This document shows, piece after piece, positions 34,100 to 46,514 of a DNA stretch of 64,000 nucleotides. Made by a program: the position numbers and the translations under genes. Numbering within the stretch: the first letter of the stretch is position 1; every line of letters begins with the position of its first letter. The notes under the pieces were generated by a model that searched no databases, was not told the DNA's origin, and worked only from the letters and a program-made list of their open reading frames with translations. The DNA comes from Lepas anatifera. Taxonomy: Eukaryota > Arthropoda > Thecostraca > Lepadidae. The stretch lies in NCBI GenBank assembly GCA_034440635.1, contig JAOTON010002121.1, positions 124,001-188,000 on the forward strand, written 5' to 3'.

Positions 34100-35964
34100 T
34101 TGAGTAAAATGAATTCGCACGCAGCAGCGTTCTTGGCATTGGTCTACTGAACAAATTTCATGAAAAGTAGCTCCAAATCGCATCATGCCTAATTTTTCCA
34201 CTTCTGGACCGAAGCGCATTGGATAAATCCCGCCCACTCCACCTCCTGAGCATAATAAGTGACCCGACCTGCCGCCGGAAGACCAAGCGTTGTACGCCTT
34301 CTTTTATCTGTGAAGTGCAGGGGTGGTTGGACCGCCTCGTCGTCTTGACACTTGCTGAATCTCTGGTAAATGTTATGCATGGTTGTGTACCTACGTTTAA
34401 GAATATTGCGTCATCCCTGGATTGAACCCTAAATATAGCATTATAAATTTACTATCTTCGATTTCAGGTTATTCTCTATTTCTGGTTTGGGGACAGGTCC
34501 ATATTAAAATATTCATTTTTGAGTCATGGATTTAGGAATTTGATAAATATCCAGTGCCACCCCATCTGCATTTACAATCATACCTGGCCAGGATAATTAG
34601 ATTAGAGGCAATGCCAGCGCTTCTCATCATAGAAGGTTTAGCTAATCTTTTCTAGGTAAAAGAAATTAAGTAGCTGAAACAAAGTTCCAAATTAATTTTC
34701 CATTTTATGCTGCAGTCTACCTTCCTCTGCTTTACTGAATCCAAATTGGCTGCTTCGGGGCCTTTCTGGGCAAATTATCCCAGGTAACATTACCTCCACC
34801 TTTTGCTGAGTGCCGGAACAGCTTAGCTTCGAAACTGGATGAGCATTTGAATCCAGGTCATTATCGAATTAGTTGTATTCCATACATATTTATTGGATTT
34901 TGGATTCGGATGATAGTCACTGGCCTAGTCTCTATGGCCAAAATGTGATCCGGATCGCATGCAGATGGAGTACGAGTGTTTTTTCACATCACTGTGGCAG
35001 AGTCTGTGCTAAAGTTTTGGGAAAATAGCGCTTCATGAACTCGACGACTCCAAGATGTATCTGGATCTGCAGTTTGATCAGATCGCATTTGGACCATGAA
35101 AACTAAGTTGTATGGAAACTGATTGGGTCTGGACTATTAGAGAAAGTCTGTATTTTTTAGTTTAATGCATCTTTTTTTTTCCATTTTCATGAATCTTTTT
35201 ATTTCCCATGAATTTGTAAACTGGGCGATTAAATTAAGTTAATATTAATCTCTGAACATGGCAAGGATTGTGACTGTACTGCATTCCATTTACATGCGTG
35301 AAGAAATGCTTGCAATGCTTGAATAGATTGCTGCTTGTAGAGCTTTAGCATTTAAGGATGACTGGTACCTACGTATTCAATTATCAAAGTAAATATGTAT
35401 CCGGAAATAACTTAGTGCTCCTTGTTTGCCAAAAAACAGTTTTAACGATGCTAAGAATCTGGCTTAGTCACAGGCAAAGACCACCTCTGGTGAACACCGG
35501 CATTATCTAGCCTCTGATCAGATTGGTTTTCGATTGTTGAATACTATGGAAAATATTCCCTGAAAATTGAATGCGGTCACATATCATTTACAATGTGCGT
35601 GTTGTCCTAAACCTCGTCTTTTGCCCACTCTCTTGCTTCAATAAGTTACCAATAATGATTATAATCAGGAACTATGTCGCAAGATGAGTCCCTTGCTTAT
35701 TTTTGTTGCTGCGAAAGATGAGAAAGCAACGAACACGCAGTCGGTGCCGAAGGCCACTTATGATGAGATCGTCAAAGACTTAGTTAGGCTCATGGAAAGG
35801 TGTACTTGGCGAGACACTACCCGCGCTTCAAAAGTATGATTTAATTACAATTGCAGGAGTGCAAGTTGATCAACAAAAACACATGACTGAAATCATCAAT
35901 GGGAAGTCTTTGATGTTATTCATGAGCTGCACCTTTCACTGGGGCATCTGGCGTAGCAAGACGT
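34100..35964. other. Interior of the Foldback-like element, left part
   Basis: Mostly AT-rich with no recognised domain. The stretch 35690-35830 reads ATYDEIVKDLVRLMER, which faintly recalls retroelement gag, but the match is too weak to call. Confidence 0.35.
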
Positions 35965-36411
35965 TTAAAGGGAATGTGGCACCTTGGTCGAATCTTGGAA
36001 TTTAGTGCAATTAGGGTACTTCTAGCCAAAGTTCATGAAGCGTCCATGATTTCCTGAAAACATGTACAATAAGCTCGATATTTTGATTTTTAAAATGCTC
36101 CTCTATGGAAAGTAATAAGTCTCTGCCTGTGGATGATGTCATGATCTGACAACTACTACCATATTCAATAGGCTTCAAGGGCTTCGATTGGCTGATACTC
36201 ACCGTGACATCAGCTATGTCGTCCCCAACAGCTGACAGTTGTGGCCTGCTACATGGGGTCATGTGGGGTTTATTTCAGGTAGGTTTTTAGTTTTCTCTAC
36301 GGAGCTTTGAGTTTCAAGACAAACGATATATTGAGCGCCGGGTTTTCAGCATGCTTTACAACTTGGCTGTCTCAGTTAAAATTACGTTATAAAGGTGCCA
36401 CTTTCCTTTAA
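35965..36411 (-). mobile_element. Family B MITE, copy in the Foldback interior
   Basis: 447 bp with TTAA at 35965-35968 and 36408-36411 and the usual AGGGAATGTGGCACC ends. The CRE-like site has decayed to TGACATCA and the CCAAT box is kept (ATTGGCTGA on the plus strand). Confidence 0.88.
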
Positions 36412-37312
36412 CGCAGTAAAGTACAAATACGCCAACATTAGCCGTGGACTGTCGGGCTGTACCTAGAAACCTGCAAAACTGCGAGACGAAGAAGACACGA
36501 CTACAGAATACAATAGTGTCTCTCTCAACCATTACTGATGACATGGCCAGACATGCTCAAGTCGACCTCAGTGACTGGCACAGTGAGAGGAAGGATGGAT
36601 ATGCCTATATACTAAATTGTCAGTATCGCCTCACCAAATTCGTAGTGTTGCGTCCCCCCGAACAAGTCGGCAGAACAGGTGGCGCACAACCTAGTTGACA
36701 TTTTCTGTATCTTTGGGCCAACCCCAACATTCTGCAGTAAGTTTTATCAGAGATGGTGTTGCAATCTGCGAGGAGCTGGTTCAAAATTTGTATTAAATGC
36801 ACTGTTGCTTAAATCCACTGTTCTGCTGATCTCGTTGCCTGATGTGGGCTGCAATATGAGAAACTGTATGCCAAAGCCGTGAACAAAGACAAAAACGCCT
36901 ATGTTTTTATAAATTATCTTGAATTTGACTGCAAACATATTTAACAAGTATCTAGAATGACTAGTAACTTAATAAGTGCTCTTCCTAGTTTGAAATTAAT
37001 ATTTCACTAAAACGGGGATCGCTAATGATCTCTTATGCCCAGGCTTATGCTTATGCTTAGGTGGTTTCAGAGGATATATATCTATCAGTAAATAGTTAAC
37101 GGTATCATGACAGCTATTGATAGATATAGGGCGTTTCATGACCAAAACTAATCCCCAAAACTTTCAGATCATTGATGGCGTGTTTCTCTTATTCAAATTA
37201 TTATTGACATGGTTGCATGTCTCCTTAAACCTCGCCATTGACAATTTTTCTCTAACCGACATACCATCAACTAAGTTGACTTGTCATTACCTGCTAACCC
37301 ATCTTTATCAGC
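36412..37312. other. Interior of the Foldback-like element, right part
   Basis: No recognised frame. Short CTTATGC repeats occur near 37033-37058. Confidence 0.35.
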
Positions 37313-37465
37313 TTTGGCCCGTTTGTAAAAAGTCCGGCCGGTTTGCAAACGGGCCGGACGTTTGAACGGCCGGCCATTTGTAAACGGGCCATTGGCTGCC
37401 GTTTGCTACGGGCGCTATTTGGCCGTTTAAAATGGGGGCCTTTAAACGGGGTTTTTACGGGCCGT
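37313..37465. repeat. Array of GTTTGCAAAC palindromes, right
   Basis: Decayed copies of the unit at 33816-34098, in inverse terminal order. Confidence 0.75.
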
Positions 37466-37779
37466 AACATATATACCTTCTCGTGATCTCGATCGTGGTA
37501 CTCAGTATTCTTGGTAACGATTTGATTTAATTCGAAATTTGAAATAAAAGTGATAATGTTTGAAAAAGTAACGACTAAACCATTACTTTACAATTTCAAA
37601 CTTAAAACAATTTCACAAGAGATGCAGCAAATCGCTGTCAATTAAGATCGGGACCATTTTTGTGGATAGTGAAAATCACGGACACATTTTTGCGCCCGTG
37701 AAAATTAGAAGTCGGTTTATTTCGATTTATAATTTTTTTAACTGGTGACTATGATTCCCGTCCATTGATCACACACATC

Positions 37780-38585
37780 AGGTCAGGTCAAGGTCACTAT
37801 CTAATCTAGCATAGTCGATATGCACATCAATCGACTCGTAGTAGCAATCTCAATGTAACGGTATCAAAATGAAAAATTATCGTCATTTCCTGCAAAGTTA
37901 TTGACCCAAGTCGGAAAATCTGCTTAAGTAGCCCAGATGACCTCTCAAAGGTCACAGGTGAAACATTGCAACAGGAACCTAGAAAGGAGCCCAGGATACT
38001 ACAATTTGGGGAATATGAAGGTATTTTCAGCTTTATCTACACAAATACAGTCCAAATTCTGTTTTCCCCATGCATTTCTAAGGGAGAGGTCATGATCCAC
38101 ACCTGACCCTGGGTCATCGATATGAAAAATCCCGGAATATATATTGTGGTTCTCAGTAGGCCTGTTATGTGGTATCAGTTTCAATCCGATAGATTCACCC
38201 CTTTCTTACTTATGACACCTTTACCACTTTTGGAGGTGAGGTCACTTAACCTGCACTAGTGACCTGACCTGAGATGACCCAACCTTAAAATTTTGGGGAA
38301 AGCTGCGGAATTGATCAAGGATAAGATTATGCGATATGAGTTTCAATCGGATAAGCTCACCCTGTTCCGATTTTTGCTGTCTTAAACTTTTTTTGGAGTC
38401 AGATCACTTAATCTGTACTGGTGACCTGACCTGAGATGACCTGACCTTAAGATGTTGACAAAAGTTGCAAAAATGATGAATAAAAAGATATGCAAAGAAC
38501 GGCGGCGCTACGCGCTGCCTTTTTCTGCTATCTCCGAAAAAACCGAGGGGGGACGGGTACCCGCCCCCGTCATTGCGCGTGTTAA
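37780..38585 (-). mobile_element. Mosaic relic of TTAA elements with a D-type head
   Basis: The high end is a family D head in reverse: CGGCGGCGCTACGCG, a CGGGTACCCG hairpin and CGTCATTGCGCGTG with TTAA at 38582-38585. Toward low coordinates the body resembles family E (GACCTCTCAAAGGTCA, TCTAATCTAGCATAGTCGAT). The outer tail is missing. It is either a recombinant or an old shared ancestor. Confidence 0.6.
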
Positions 38586-40984
38586 ATGTTTCAATGGTCA
38601 CAGTTGTAACTTATAGTGTGTGCAGGAAGTGCCTGTATAGTTAAATTTTCCTTGGTCTTTCACTCACCATATATAATCGAGCTGAAACCTGGCAAACTTA
38701 TAAACTGGCCAGTTTAATTCTATAATTTGGAACAATAAACTTAACTTTGCAATTGAACAATATTTTTTCAAGAAATTAATGACTTACTCCTACCCTTGTC
38801 AGGACGACACATCTTATCTACCTATAGTTTTTACAATTATTAGAGGATTCTATTGTTTTGGTGCTTGCATTTTTAGACTACCTTTGACATCCATGGATCA
38901 AAATAAAATTTTGAAAAAATACGGACCATGTTTTGTTTTCAAGTTTTTATATCAAATGTTGATTTCATGCACAGATTTTGAATGTAAGTGTCAGAAACAT
39001 AAATACAAACTTTGAAAGCAATTGAGCATAAGCTATGAGAGATATTTGGTTATTCATGTAGGCCTTTACGAGTGAGTCAAACATTTATATGCCCATAACT
39101 TTTGAAATTGCCAACAGATTTTAATGTTTTTTGTTGGAATCAGTTTCCCAGGTTACTTAAGAATATGCATATAAAAACAATATTTTAACCCCCAAGAATT
39201 TAAAAGTATTATACAATTTTGGATTATTTTGCACTAGAGAAATATGTTTTCATGGCCTGAAGACCATCTTACCTAATTCTGAATAGCATCCCCTGATAGA
39301 TACTATATTTATATTATCTGAATGTGACAAATAAAAGCAATGAGCTCAGGCTTCTGCTCCACAAGCTATAATTTCCTCTAGGGAACGTTCCTCTCATCTC
39401 GGGGCATCAACTGGTCTGCGTTGGGGAACCAAATTACTTCTTTCTGATCTCTGGTGATAGGGATACAGGGGCCTAAGAGATGGGATTAAAGCATGCTTAT
39501 TTTGCACTGAGCTTTGCATGGTCCTTAAAGGTGAGGCCGAACGCCAGTTGCGTCATATGACGAACCGCCACCGTTGCACGGGTCAGAAGAGCAACAGGTC
39601 CGGAAGGGCAGACGAGGAGAGATGGCTGCCGTTTTCCATCAACTGCCGACGGTGTCTGGTTCAGGCGCCGTCTGTCCGTACATTTCCGGCACACCGGGCA
39701 AAGTTGGACGCAGGGTGTGCTTGGGCGCGGAGCGTGGCCAGTTGGCGGGGAACTGCGGTGATCAACAGTCAAACTTGTGACATGGTGAGCGGCCATGTGT
39801 GCTGGACTGTTCCGACCGAAGGTGAAATGCTACTTCCAGCCACCGCCAGCGCGTCTCAGGTGTGCAGATGACGATTCAAACCAAACCGGCTCTCAGAATG
39901 CTATGTCGCTCTGCAGAGATGTATGAAACCTGAACTTCAACCCAGACATTGACACAGTGTTGGTTTTCAGGCCCTTCATCGCGGTTTTCTAGTATGGCCC
40001 GGACATGACAGTGGTGGGACTCAAGCGGATGTGGCTGGTATATGGAACATGCATTGCACGCCCTTTGAAAAACTGTGCCTGGGTCACATCAGGTTAGGAA
40101 GATATGATGTCATTCCAGGCTGCATATGAGACAAATTGTCGATTTTCAAACTTTGTGCTGCGTTCCTACAGACGTAGCGTATATGCAAGACATGCTGTTG
40201 TCTCGGTTGAGCTTGTGTGACATTGGTTACCTCTTTAAGCGTCCAAGATAAGTTTTGACCTCGTTTCACCTTCTTTTATCTTCGGTGACCACAACGGGGG
40301 CTTCATCCATGTTATCCTATACCTTAGTGTTTTTTGGGAATAAAATCCAGAATAAGAAGTCGGAGATAATATGGATGGATTCGAATTCTGGGTCCAAAAC
40401 TACCATACGGAAGTGAAAACGAGATATTTTGGGCCACTGGTGCTCAGCGGGAAACTGGTTGGGGTCAAGGGCGTCATCCCGGATATTCGGGCCGGCTGGG
40501 AGGGTGATCCAGGGATGAAAGCCTATGTCCAATAAGCCAGGGGAAAATTCAAACTTTCGAGAATCGCTCCATAACAGTATTTTACGTGTGTCTGGTCGCG
40601 GCACAAGCCCTAAAGGTCTTATTCAAATATTATGCATTCAAAGTTTTATAACATATTCAACAAAATTTAGGACATAAGCAGCGGATGGGAGAGGTCATCG
40701 GGGCACCGTGCCTCCCTCTTGGACGGACCAGGGAGCACCACCATTGAAGTGCCTCCCTAAAATCGGCAAAGATAATAATGAAGCGGTGCTTGGTCCGGAC
40801 TTTTGGAAAGAAACTGTGAGTTTTCAACATTTTCCACAGACCCACAAAGTCTAACTACAAATCCTCTCTGTTGGTTTTCCTCAGACATAATATGTATTGC
40901 ACATAGAATCATCAATGTCATTGTGCAGCCTCTCCCATGACCTATGTTGGGCCGGGACGTGATCACTTACAATGATAGGCTTTA
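38586..40984. other. No convincing gene
   Basis: The first kilobase is AT-rich. At 39500-39870 a GC-richer patch has open frames in three phases at once (up to 117 codons), none with a known domain. I do not call any of them. Confidence 0.4.
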
Positions 40985-41273
40985 ATAACAATTTGAGATT
41001 GAGATTGAGATGTATTTCGCCAAGGGTCCACACTGATGTGGCTTTTCACGATGACACGTCGCGATGTATGACATGGAAAGTATATACAAAATTCCATGGA
41101 TAAAAACAAAGTAAGAGCTATAAAAACACAGCAGCCGTGATCATAAAAGCAACAATACATCACACATACATACTCACTTAGATTTTCACACATATACGCA
41201 TCTTCACTGCCGAGTAATCAACATGTCTTTTAACGCAGCTCGAAATGGTCATGTCCTGTCAAAGTCGAACTCG

Positions 41274-42091
41274 TTAAAAAGCTTGACACTGCGATAACAT
41301 AGCCGTCGTCTGCCCGCTTCTGTCCTGATGCGCGGTTAGAGTCAGTTGGTTTGATCGTCGTGTGTGATGTCCGTGTGCAGCGGCCGCTCTAATTCCGATC
41401 GTGTTGGCAATGGCCGACGGCTGCCCAATCTCTATGGCCTGGTTCACCGCACATAAAGTGTGATATTGCACTAGCTGCTCTGCACTGAGCCATCGCAGTT
41501 CAGTAAGTACGGGAGATACGTGGTCGCGTCTCCGTTTACCGGTCACCACCCTCGCACCAAAGTTGATAGTTTTGTGTTCGTCGGGTTTGCGTTACATAAC
41601 AAGAGCCGCAAATCCTGATACAATACCGTACGATTGAAATCACGAGCCCTTGAACAATTTGCGCCAAATATCGTCGTGGTATGGTGTGCTGTGCATGGCT
41701 GAGTGCTATCAGCGACCTGTACACTTTCGTCTTACGGAGTCGATATGGACTTTGAAGCTCAGGTGTCTGTCCATAGTCAAACCCAGATTTCTAACTGCCC
41801 TAGAATCGGCAATAACTGATCCACAAAAATTTAATGTGACTGCTGGCAATGACTTCAGCATTTGAGGAGTACCAAATACAATCATTTGAGCTTTCCCCGT
41901 GTTCAATTTCATCTGGTTGTGACAAAATCACTGGTACAATTTTGTCATTGCGTGCTCCATCTGCTGAATAAGACCCTTTATGTTGTCTTTCTTTCCAGGG
42001 ATAAGAATTTGTCAATAATCAGCAAAACTTACAAGAGTGACATATTCGTCAACAAAGAGGCCCAAATCATTTGAGAATAAAAGGTAGAGCG
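41274..42091 (-). pseudogene. LINE 2 RT, active-site end and C-terminal region
   Basis: Contains SFADY followed by a stop where active elements have FADD, so a catalytic residue is lost. Then MKLNTGKAQMIVFGTPQM, NLGLTMDRHLSFKVHIDSVR and a C-terminal GKRRRDHVSPVLTELRWLS block. At least three frame breaks (near 41990, 41720 and 41540). The order equals the end of LINE 1. Confidence 0.82.
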
Positions 42092-42100
42092 CACATGAGT

Positions 42101-42844
42101 CAGGGGCGTAGCCAGGATTTTGCTCAGGGGGGGGCGGCAACAAAAAGCAAAAGGGCCCCTGCGACAGCGCCAAATGGGCCCTGACGGGTAAAAACGGTCC
42201 TGCTTTTTACGGAATAGAGTGGGCTTAAAGGGAATGTGGCACCTTCACAACGTGATTTTAACTGAAATAGCCAAGTTGTAAAGCAGGTCGGTAAACCCGG
42301 CACTCCATATTTCATTTGTCTTGGAATTCGATATTTCCGTAGAAAAAAACTAAAACCTACCTGACACCAGCCCCCCTCAGCCCCCGTCGCCGGCGGCCAT
42401 TGTTGTGAGCTACCGGTGTGACCACATATGCTGACGTCACGATGAGCATCAGCCAATCGAAGGCCTTGAAGCGTTTCAAGTATGGTAGTGATGACCAGAT
42501 CGTGACATCATCCACAGTCTGATATTTATTTCTTGTTCTTGAGGAGTATTTTTAAAAACAAAATATTGAGTTTATTGTACATTTTTCAGAGAAATCATGA
42601 GTGGTTTCATTATTTTTTTACTAAAAGTACGCCTAATTATACTAAATTCCAGGATTCGACCAAAGTGCCACATTCCCTTTAAGAGAAGAGAGGGCTTAAG
42701 AGGGCCCTGTCTGGTATGGAATTTCAAATTTGGTCACAGAGCTTAGTGTGGGCGAGCCACGCTTCGCGCGGCCCGTGCCCTCAGGGGGCCCTCGGGCCCT
42801 CAGGGGGGGGCGGCTGTTCCTGCCGCCCCCTGGCTACGCCCCTG
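42101..42844. mobile_element. hAT-type element inserted in LINE 2
   Basis: Ends CAGGGGCGTAGCCAGG and CCTGGCTACGCCCCTG are perfect inverted repeats. The 8-base CACATGAG occurs on both sides (42092-42099, then one extra T; and 42845-42852). This is a hAT-like 8-bp target duplication. The G-run and C-run next to each end recall the element at 19328. It is non-coding and itself contains a family B MITE. Confidence 0.88.
42225..42682 (+). mobile_element. Family B MITE nested in the hAT element
   Basis: 458 bp with TTAA at 42225-42228 and 42679-42682. It keeps TGACGTCA at 42432-42439 and an AGCCAAT box just after. It is the innermost layer of a three-level nest. Confidence 0.92.
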
Positions 42845-42845
42845 C

Positions 42846-43345
42846 ACATGAGAGACTACCACCCTGAAATATTGACATAGTTGGAGAATTTGCTTTCACT
42901 TTTGAAGTCATGGTTAATCCGTTCTGTGTCCGAATTTGGACTTGTTGGCAGTGACCGGGTAAGTAAGAAGAAAACCATTCGGTATCTATCCCATACTGTA
43001 TAATTTTGTCTAGTAACTTTGTGTGCTGAACTACATTAAAACATTTGGAGAGATCCAAAAGAAGTATCGAAATTTCGCCATGATCCATGGCTTTTAGAAT
43101 TTTGTTGGTTATTACGTTCAGCGCGGTTTCTGTAGAGTGGTACTTCCGGTATCCATGCTGGGTATCAGATTGCAAGTAATGTGATTCCAGATAGTCATTC
43201 AACTGATTTTGCACTACTTTTTCTGTGATTTTCATAACCGACGGTAGGAGGGAAATCTTAAATAGGTAGGAGGGGAATTTTAGCACTAGCCCTATAGCGT
43301 TGACTGGAAAGAAATGAGTTGAAAAATCAATGGTGCCCCCCTCGT
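42846..43345 (-). pseudogene. LINE 2 RT, central part
   Basis: Encodes LPSVMKITEKVVQNQLNDYL, HGYRKYHSTETALNV and ILLLDLSKCFNVVQHTKLLD, close to LINE 1, and ends in IFQGGSLSC at the insertion point. The domain A aspartate position reads FNVV, not the usual FD, a further damaging change. Confidence 0.82.
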
Positions 43346-43349
43346 ACAT

Positions 43350-44478
43350 TCGGACGTTCCGCCGTTACTGGCTAGCATAACAAATGGGGTGATAGTTTTG
43401 GTCATCTAGTCCTGCTTGTAATAATGAAACTAGTAGTTTTCCCCGCTGCCGCTAGGTATCTTTCTTTGCTTTCCAATTGTGCGTCTGAGACCTCCGCCAA
43501 GCCGCTCCTTTTTTATTCACTTTGGTCACCGTACATATGCACAGTGTTATAAGCGGCCGTGAAAACGGACAGAATACCCCGAAATCGACTTCCGTATTTC
43601 AGTGAATAGCCTTAACTGGCTCGTACAGAATTGTCTGGTGCATGCGTTTTTGATATTCATTTGTTTGTGGCTTATCTCATTCTGCCGCTATATTGCTTCA
43701 AAGTTGCCACTTCTTCATGTTCGTCCCGCGGATGAATGACGTCGTTTTCATACTGCCTTTTTCTTAATCCTGCTGCGCCTAGGTTTGTCGGCGGATTTTT
43801 TATTGTGTGGTATCAACTGATAGTTTGATGTCTGTTTTATAGAATCAGCTATATTATTAAGCCATGCACCATTTGCCGAAGGATCATTGACCCCCGAAAT
43901 AACGCTATGTATTTTTTCCGTTTTCAACTCGGAGTATTTTGTTCAACTAGTCTCACACTTTTGTGAACAAAAGTGAACAATTCAATTTACGTATCAAAAG
44001 AAAGCCCAACAAATTCTGGACAGGAGCCATCATGACTTCTTTGCATAGTTTTGCACATATACGGCTGAGACGGCATTGGAGACAGTGGTGCCCCGATCTC
44101 GGCGGCAGTTAAGGCACGAACGCGTCGCGCGCCGACTCAGCTTACACCGGCGCTCTTGGCCTTCGACGGGTGAATTTGATGCCTTAGGGCTGGGGTTGTA
44201 TCTGGCACTGGCGGTATTTCACCGAAAGAGGAAAAGTTTCATTGATTTCCACAAAAGTTCAGAAAGTTACTACCCCGGAAATTGGCATGCATTGCTAGGC
44301 TTAGTTAGGGTAAGTGCTGGTCAGAGATATACTTCCATCCGTGTGTACGGTAAGTCCTGTAACAGGTCAAAGAGTATTGTGACACCTCTGCTCTGTGAAT
44401 ACTTCCCTGGTACAGAGAAATACTTCAGGTTTAGCCTCAGTCGTGCGAAGAACAGTGTCGTGGTTACGTGCGGGGATA
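43350..44478. other. No recognisable gene
   Basis: Apparently unique. A 20-base palindrome-like motif CACTTTTGTGAACAAAAGTG lies near 43958. A 167-codon frame starting at 44076 overlaps the next feature in another phase and is rejected. Confidence 0.4.
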
Positions 44479-45921
44479 ATGGAGTTCCGAGTGAGCAACG
44501 CAGAGCTGTTCAAACGGCTGAAGGAAAATGCTCTTTTTCGGAAGAACAGAAGAGATTTTGTCGAAGCTGCTTTTTATGATACTGTTGATTTCTTAGGTAT
44601 TCAAAGAGCGAGCATTTCACGCAATTCAGAGGATGAACTCCGAAAGAAGCTGGTGTCCTTCCATGTCATTTTCAAGAGAAAAGTGGAACAGTGTTCCAGA
44701 TCAATCGTGGCGTGCGAAAGCAAAGAAACCGACTGGTTAGCGGAGGACATATGTGAGCCCATCACACTTGCGGATAAACGGGCTACAGTTTCTACTGGAA
44801 AACACCACCCAGGCTGGCCTCCTACTCCGTTCGACATAGTCGGAGAGCGGAGCAAGAGACATCGCGTCGCCAGTACTGCTGAACAGCATGGCACCCAGGA
44901 GCTCGTCATGGCTGCCGCCCGAAGTGCCAAAACAGACGAGGATTCAGATTTATTAGCTGTGCTAAAGGAAAGCGTCGCTACTCCAATTCGGCCCTCCAAG
45001 CTTCGCCGTAGAATGCGTGATAGTGCCAGGCTACAGAAGGCTTGTGTTCTAACTCCAGATGAAGCCCTGGCTGTTACCGTATCGGGGGACATGTCAACAA
45101 AAAGTTATAACATCTTGAGGAAGATGACAAGTCAAGTAAGTGCGAAATAAGTGTACCCGCCCCATTATAAAGTTGTTAACGCCCGGCAGAGATGTTGTCT
45201 TGGCGAACACATCAGTGTAACCGACAGCTCTGCCGATGTGCCACTGCAAGTACAATACAATACGACAAGGAGACTGATAGAGGCCGAGGTTGACCCCACA
45301 AAGGTCGGAGCTGACGTCAGCCAGCCTCGGCCATGTACATACATCAGAACAACAGCCGATCCGCAGTGAAGCTGTATCTGGAAAACTGTACCGTAAATGG
45401 GGATTTGATGGCGCCACTGGACAAAGTATATATAAGCAAGCGGCGCAGGGTGGTGCTGCTATGGATAAAGGAGCATATTTTGCTCATCGTTAGTCCCTCT
45501 ACGGTTGGAGATCAACGACAAATGCGTGTGGATCAACGAAAAGCCGTCGTCAACTCGATATTGTCGCCCAATGCACCTTCAATATGTTGAGGAAACCACC
45601 GCAGTCTCCCGACAATAAATGAACAATTTTTCTACCCAGATAGAGAAGCTCCAGCCCTGTGCAGTCGACCTGGCTGGGACCACTGTTCTGGTATCGTACA
45701 GTATGCAGTTGACAATGGTAGATGGGAAAGTAGCGAATGCACTGACTGGGACAGCGTCATCTCAAAGACGTCACATCTGTGGAGCTAAGCCGACTGAGAT
45801 GAATGACTTAGAACAAGTTCGTCAGAAGGTGGCAAACAAAGAGGCTTATCAGTTTGGCCTCTCAACACTCCATGCGTGGATTATATTTTTTGAGCTCACA
45901 TTGGCTATCGTCTTAGCTTAA
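44479..45921 (+). pseudogene. Conserved-looking transposon-type protein, broken, 3' truncated
   Basis: The first block begins MEFRVSNAELFKRLKENALF (ATG at 44479; an upstream in-frame ATG at 44395 is less likely) and passes FDIVGERSKRHRV to SGDMSTKSYNILRKM. It ends in a TAA at 45148-45150. The same frame continues without a gap as VYPPHYKVVNARQRC and ISVTDSSADVPLQV. A further frame (45619-45921) holds MVDGKVANALTGTASSQRRH, a CxxC-like ICGAKP and FGLSTLHAWIIFFEL. From memory, this order (SYNILRK, YPxxYK, DGKV, CGAxP, LHAWI) recurs in uncharacterised invertebrate proteins found in many copies. I cannot name the family. The frame breaks off near 45920, where E-type sequence follows. Confidence 0.6.
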
Positions 45922-45944
45922 AGTGTGGTCCGTGAAGGAAAATG

Positions 45945-46381
45945 AAAACCATTTCGTTTGGATTACTTTTGCGAGTCGATCGATATGCATATTGATTATG
46001 TTAGGTTGGAAAGTGACCTTGACTTGACCTCAGGTCAGGTCATTTTTGTGTTATGACCTAGCATATTAATATTATACATCATTCGATTCACCGTGACGAG
46101 AGGAAGAGAATGGTGTCTAAAAAATGATTCTAACTCAACTCTGTCAGACGCTAGAGCCCAAAACACTACCCTAACATGCCACCTTCTTTGACCTATCATG
46201 ACCTCAATATTGACCTGAACCAAAAAGTGACCGATATAGTTTCGTCATGAATTTGTATGAGCTATCCACCAGCCTTCGCGTTTTTTCGCTATCTCGCATA
46301 GGAGCCGAGTTCGAAGGGGGATTTTCAAACACCCCCCACCAGGGCGAAGGTGGGTCGGAGGCCCACCGGGGCGCGGGGTAA
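45945..46381 (+). mobile_element. Family E element, tail half
   Basis: Matches 50870-51315. It ends with CCACCAGGGCGAAGGTGG and CCCACCGGGGCGCGG. The terminal TTAA is mutated to GTAA at 46378-46381. The head half is missing. Confidence 0.78.
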
Positions 46382-46514
46382 GTGTCAAATTTGGTGTCAA
46401 AAGGTGTGGTGAGTGTTAAAGTACACTTCAGTTTTTGTTTCATGAGGCTCCGTCACTTAGTTCCCGAGATATTCAATTATGTCCGTTTTCGCGGCCCCTT
46501 ATAACACTGTGATA

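Larger units (their letters stand above)
33806..37473. mobile_element. Foldback-like element with palindromic terminal arrays
   Basis: An 18-base terminus TATATGTTACGGCCCGTA (33806-33823) has a perfect inverse at 37456-37473. Next to each is an array of GGCCCGTTTGCAAACGGGCC-type palindromes. Long tandem-repeat inverted ends around a middle region are typical of Foldback elements. The middle (34100-37312) has no recognised transposase and contains a family B insertion. No target duplication is clear. Two unrelated arrays of one repeat family is the alternative. Confidence 0.5.
40985..43345 (-). mobile_element. LINE 2: CR1/L2-type, 5' truncated, split by a hAT element
   Basis: Same family as LINE 1. 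RT pieces lie at 42846-43345 and 41274-42091, and a hexamer tail (GAGATT) lies near 40994-41010. The endonuclease and the start of RT are missing. The RT is cut at the QGGSLSC motif by the hAT element 42101-42844. Confidence 0.85.

Noticed and set aside
33685..34150. Open frames on both strands
   Set aside because: They translate the GTTTGCAAAC palindrome array.
35690..35830. Retroelement gag fragment
   Set aside because: One faint motif only; no protease, RT or LTR nearby.
39497..39871. Three overlapping frames of 68-117 codons
   Set aside because: All phases are open in a GC-rich patch; none carries a recognisable motif.
44076..44579. 167-codon frame upstream of the conserved pseudogene
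   Set aside because: It overlaps the better supported frame at 44479-45150 in another phase and has no known motifs.
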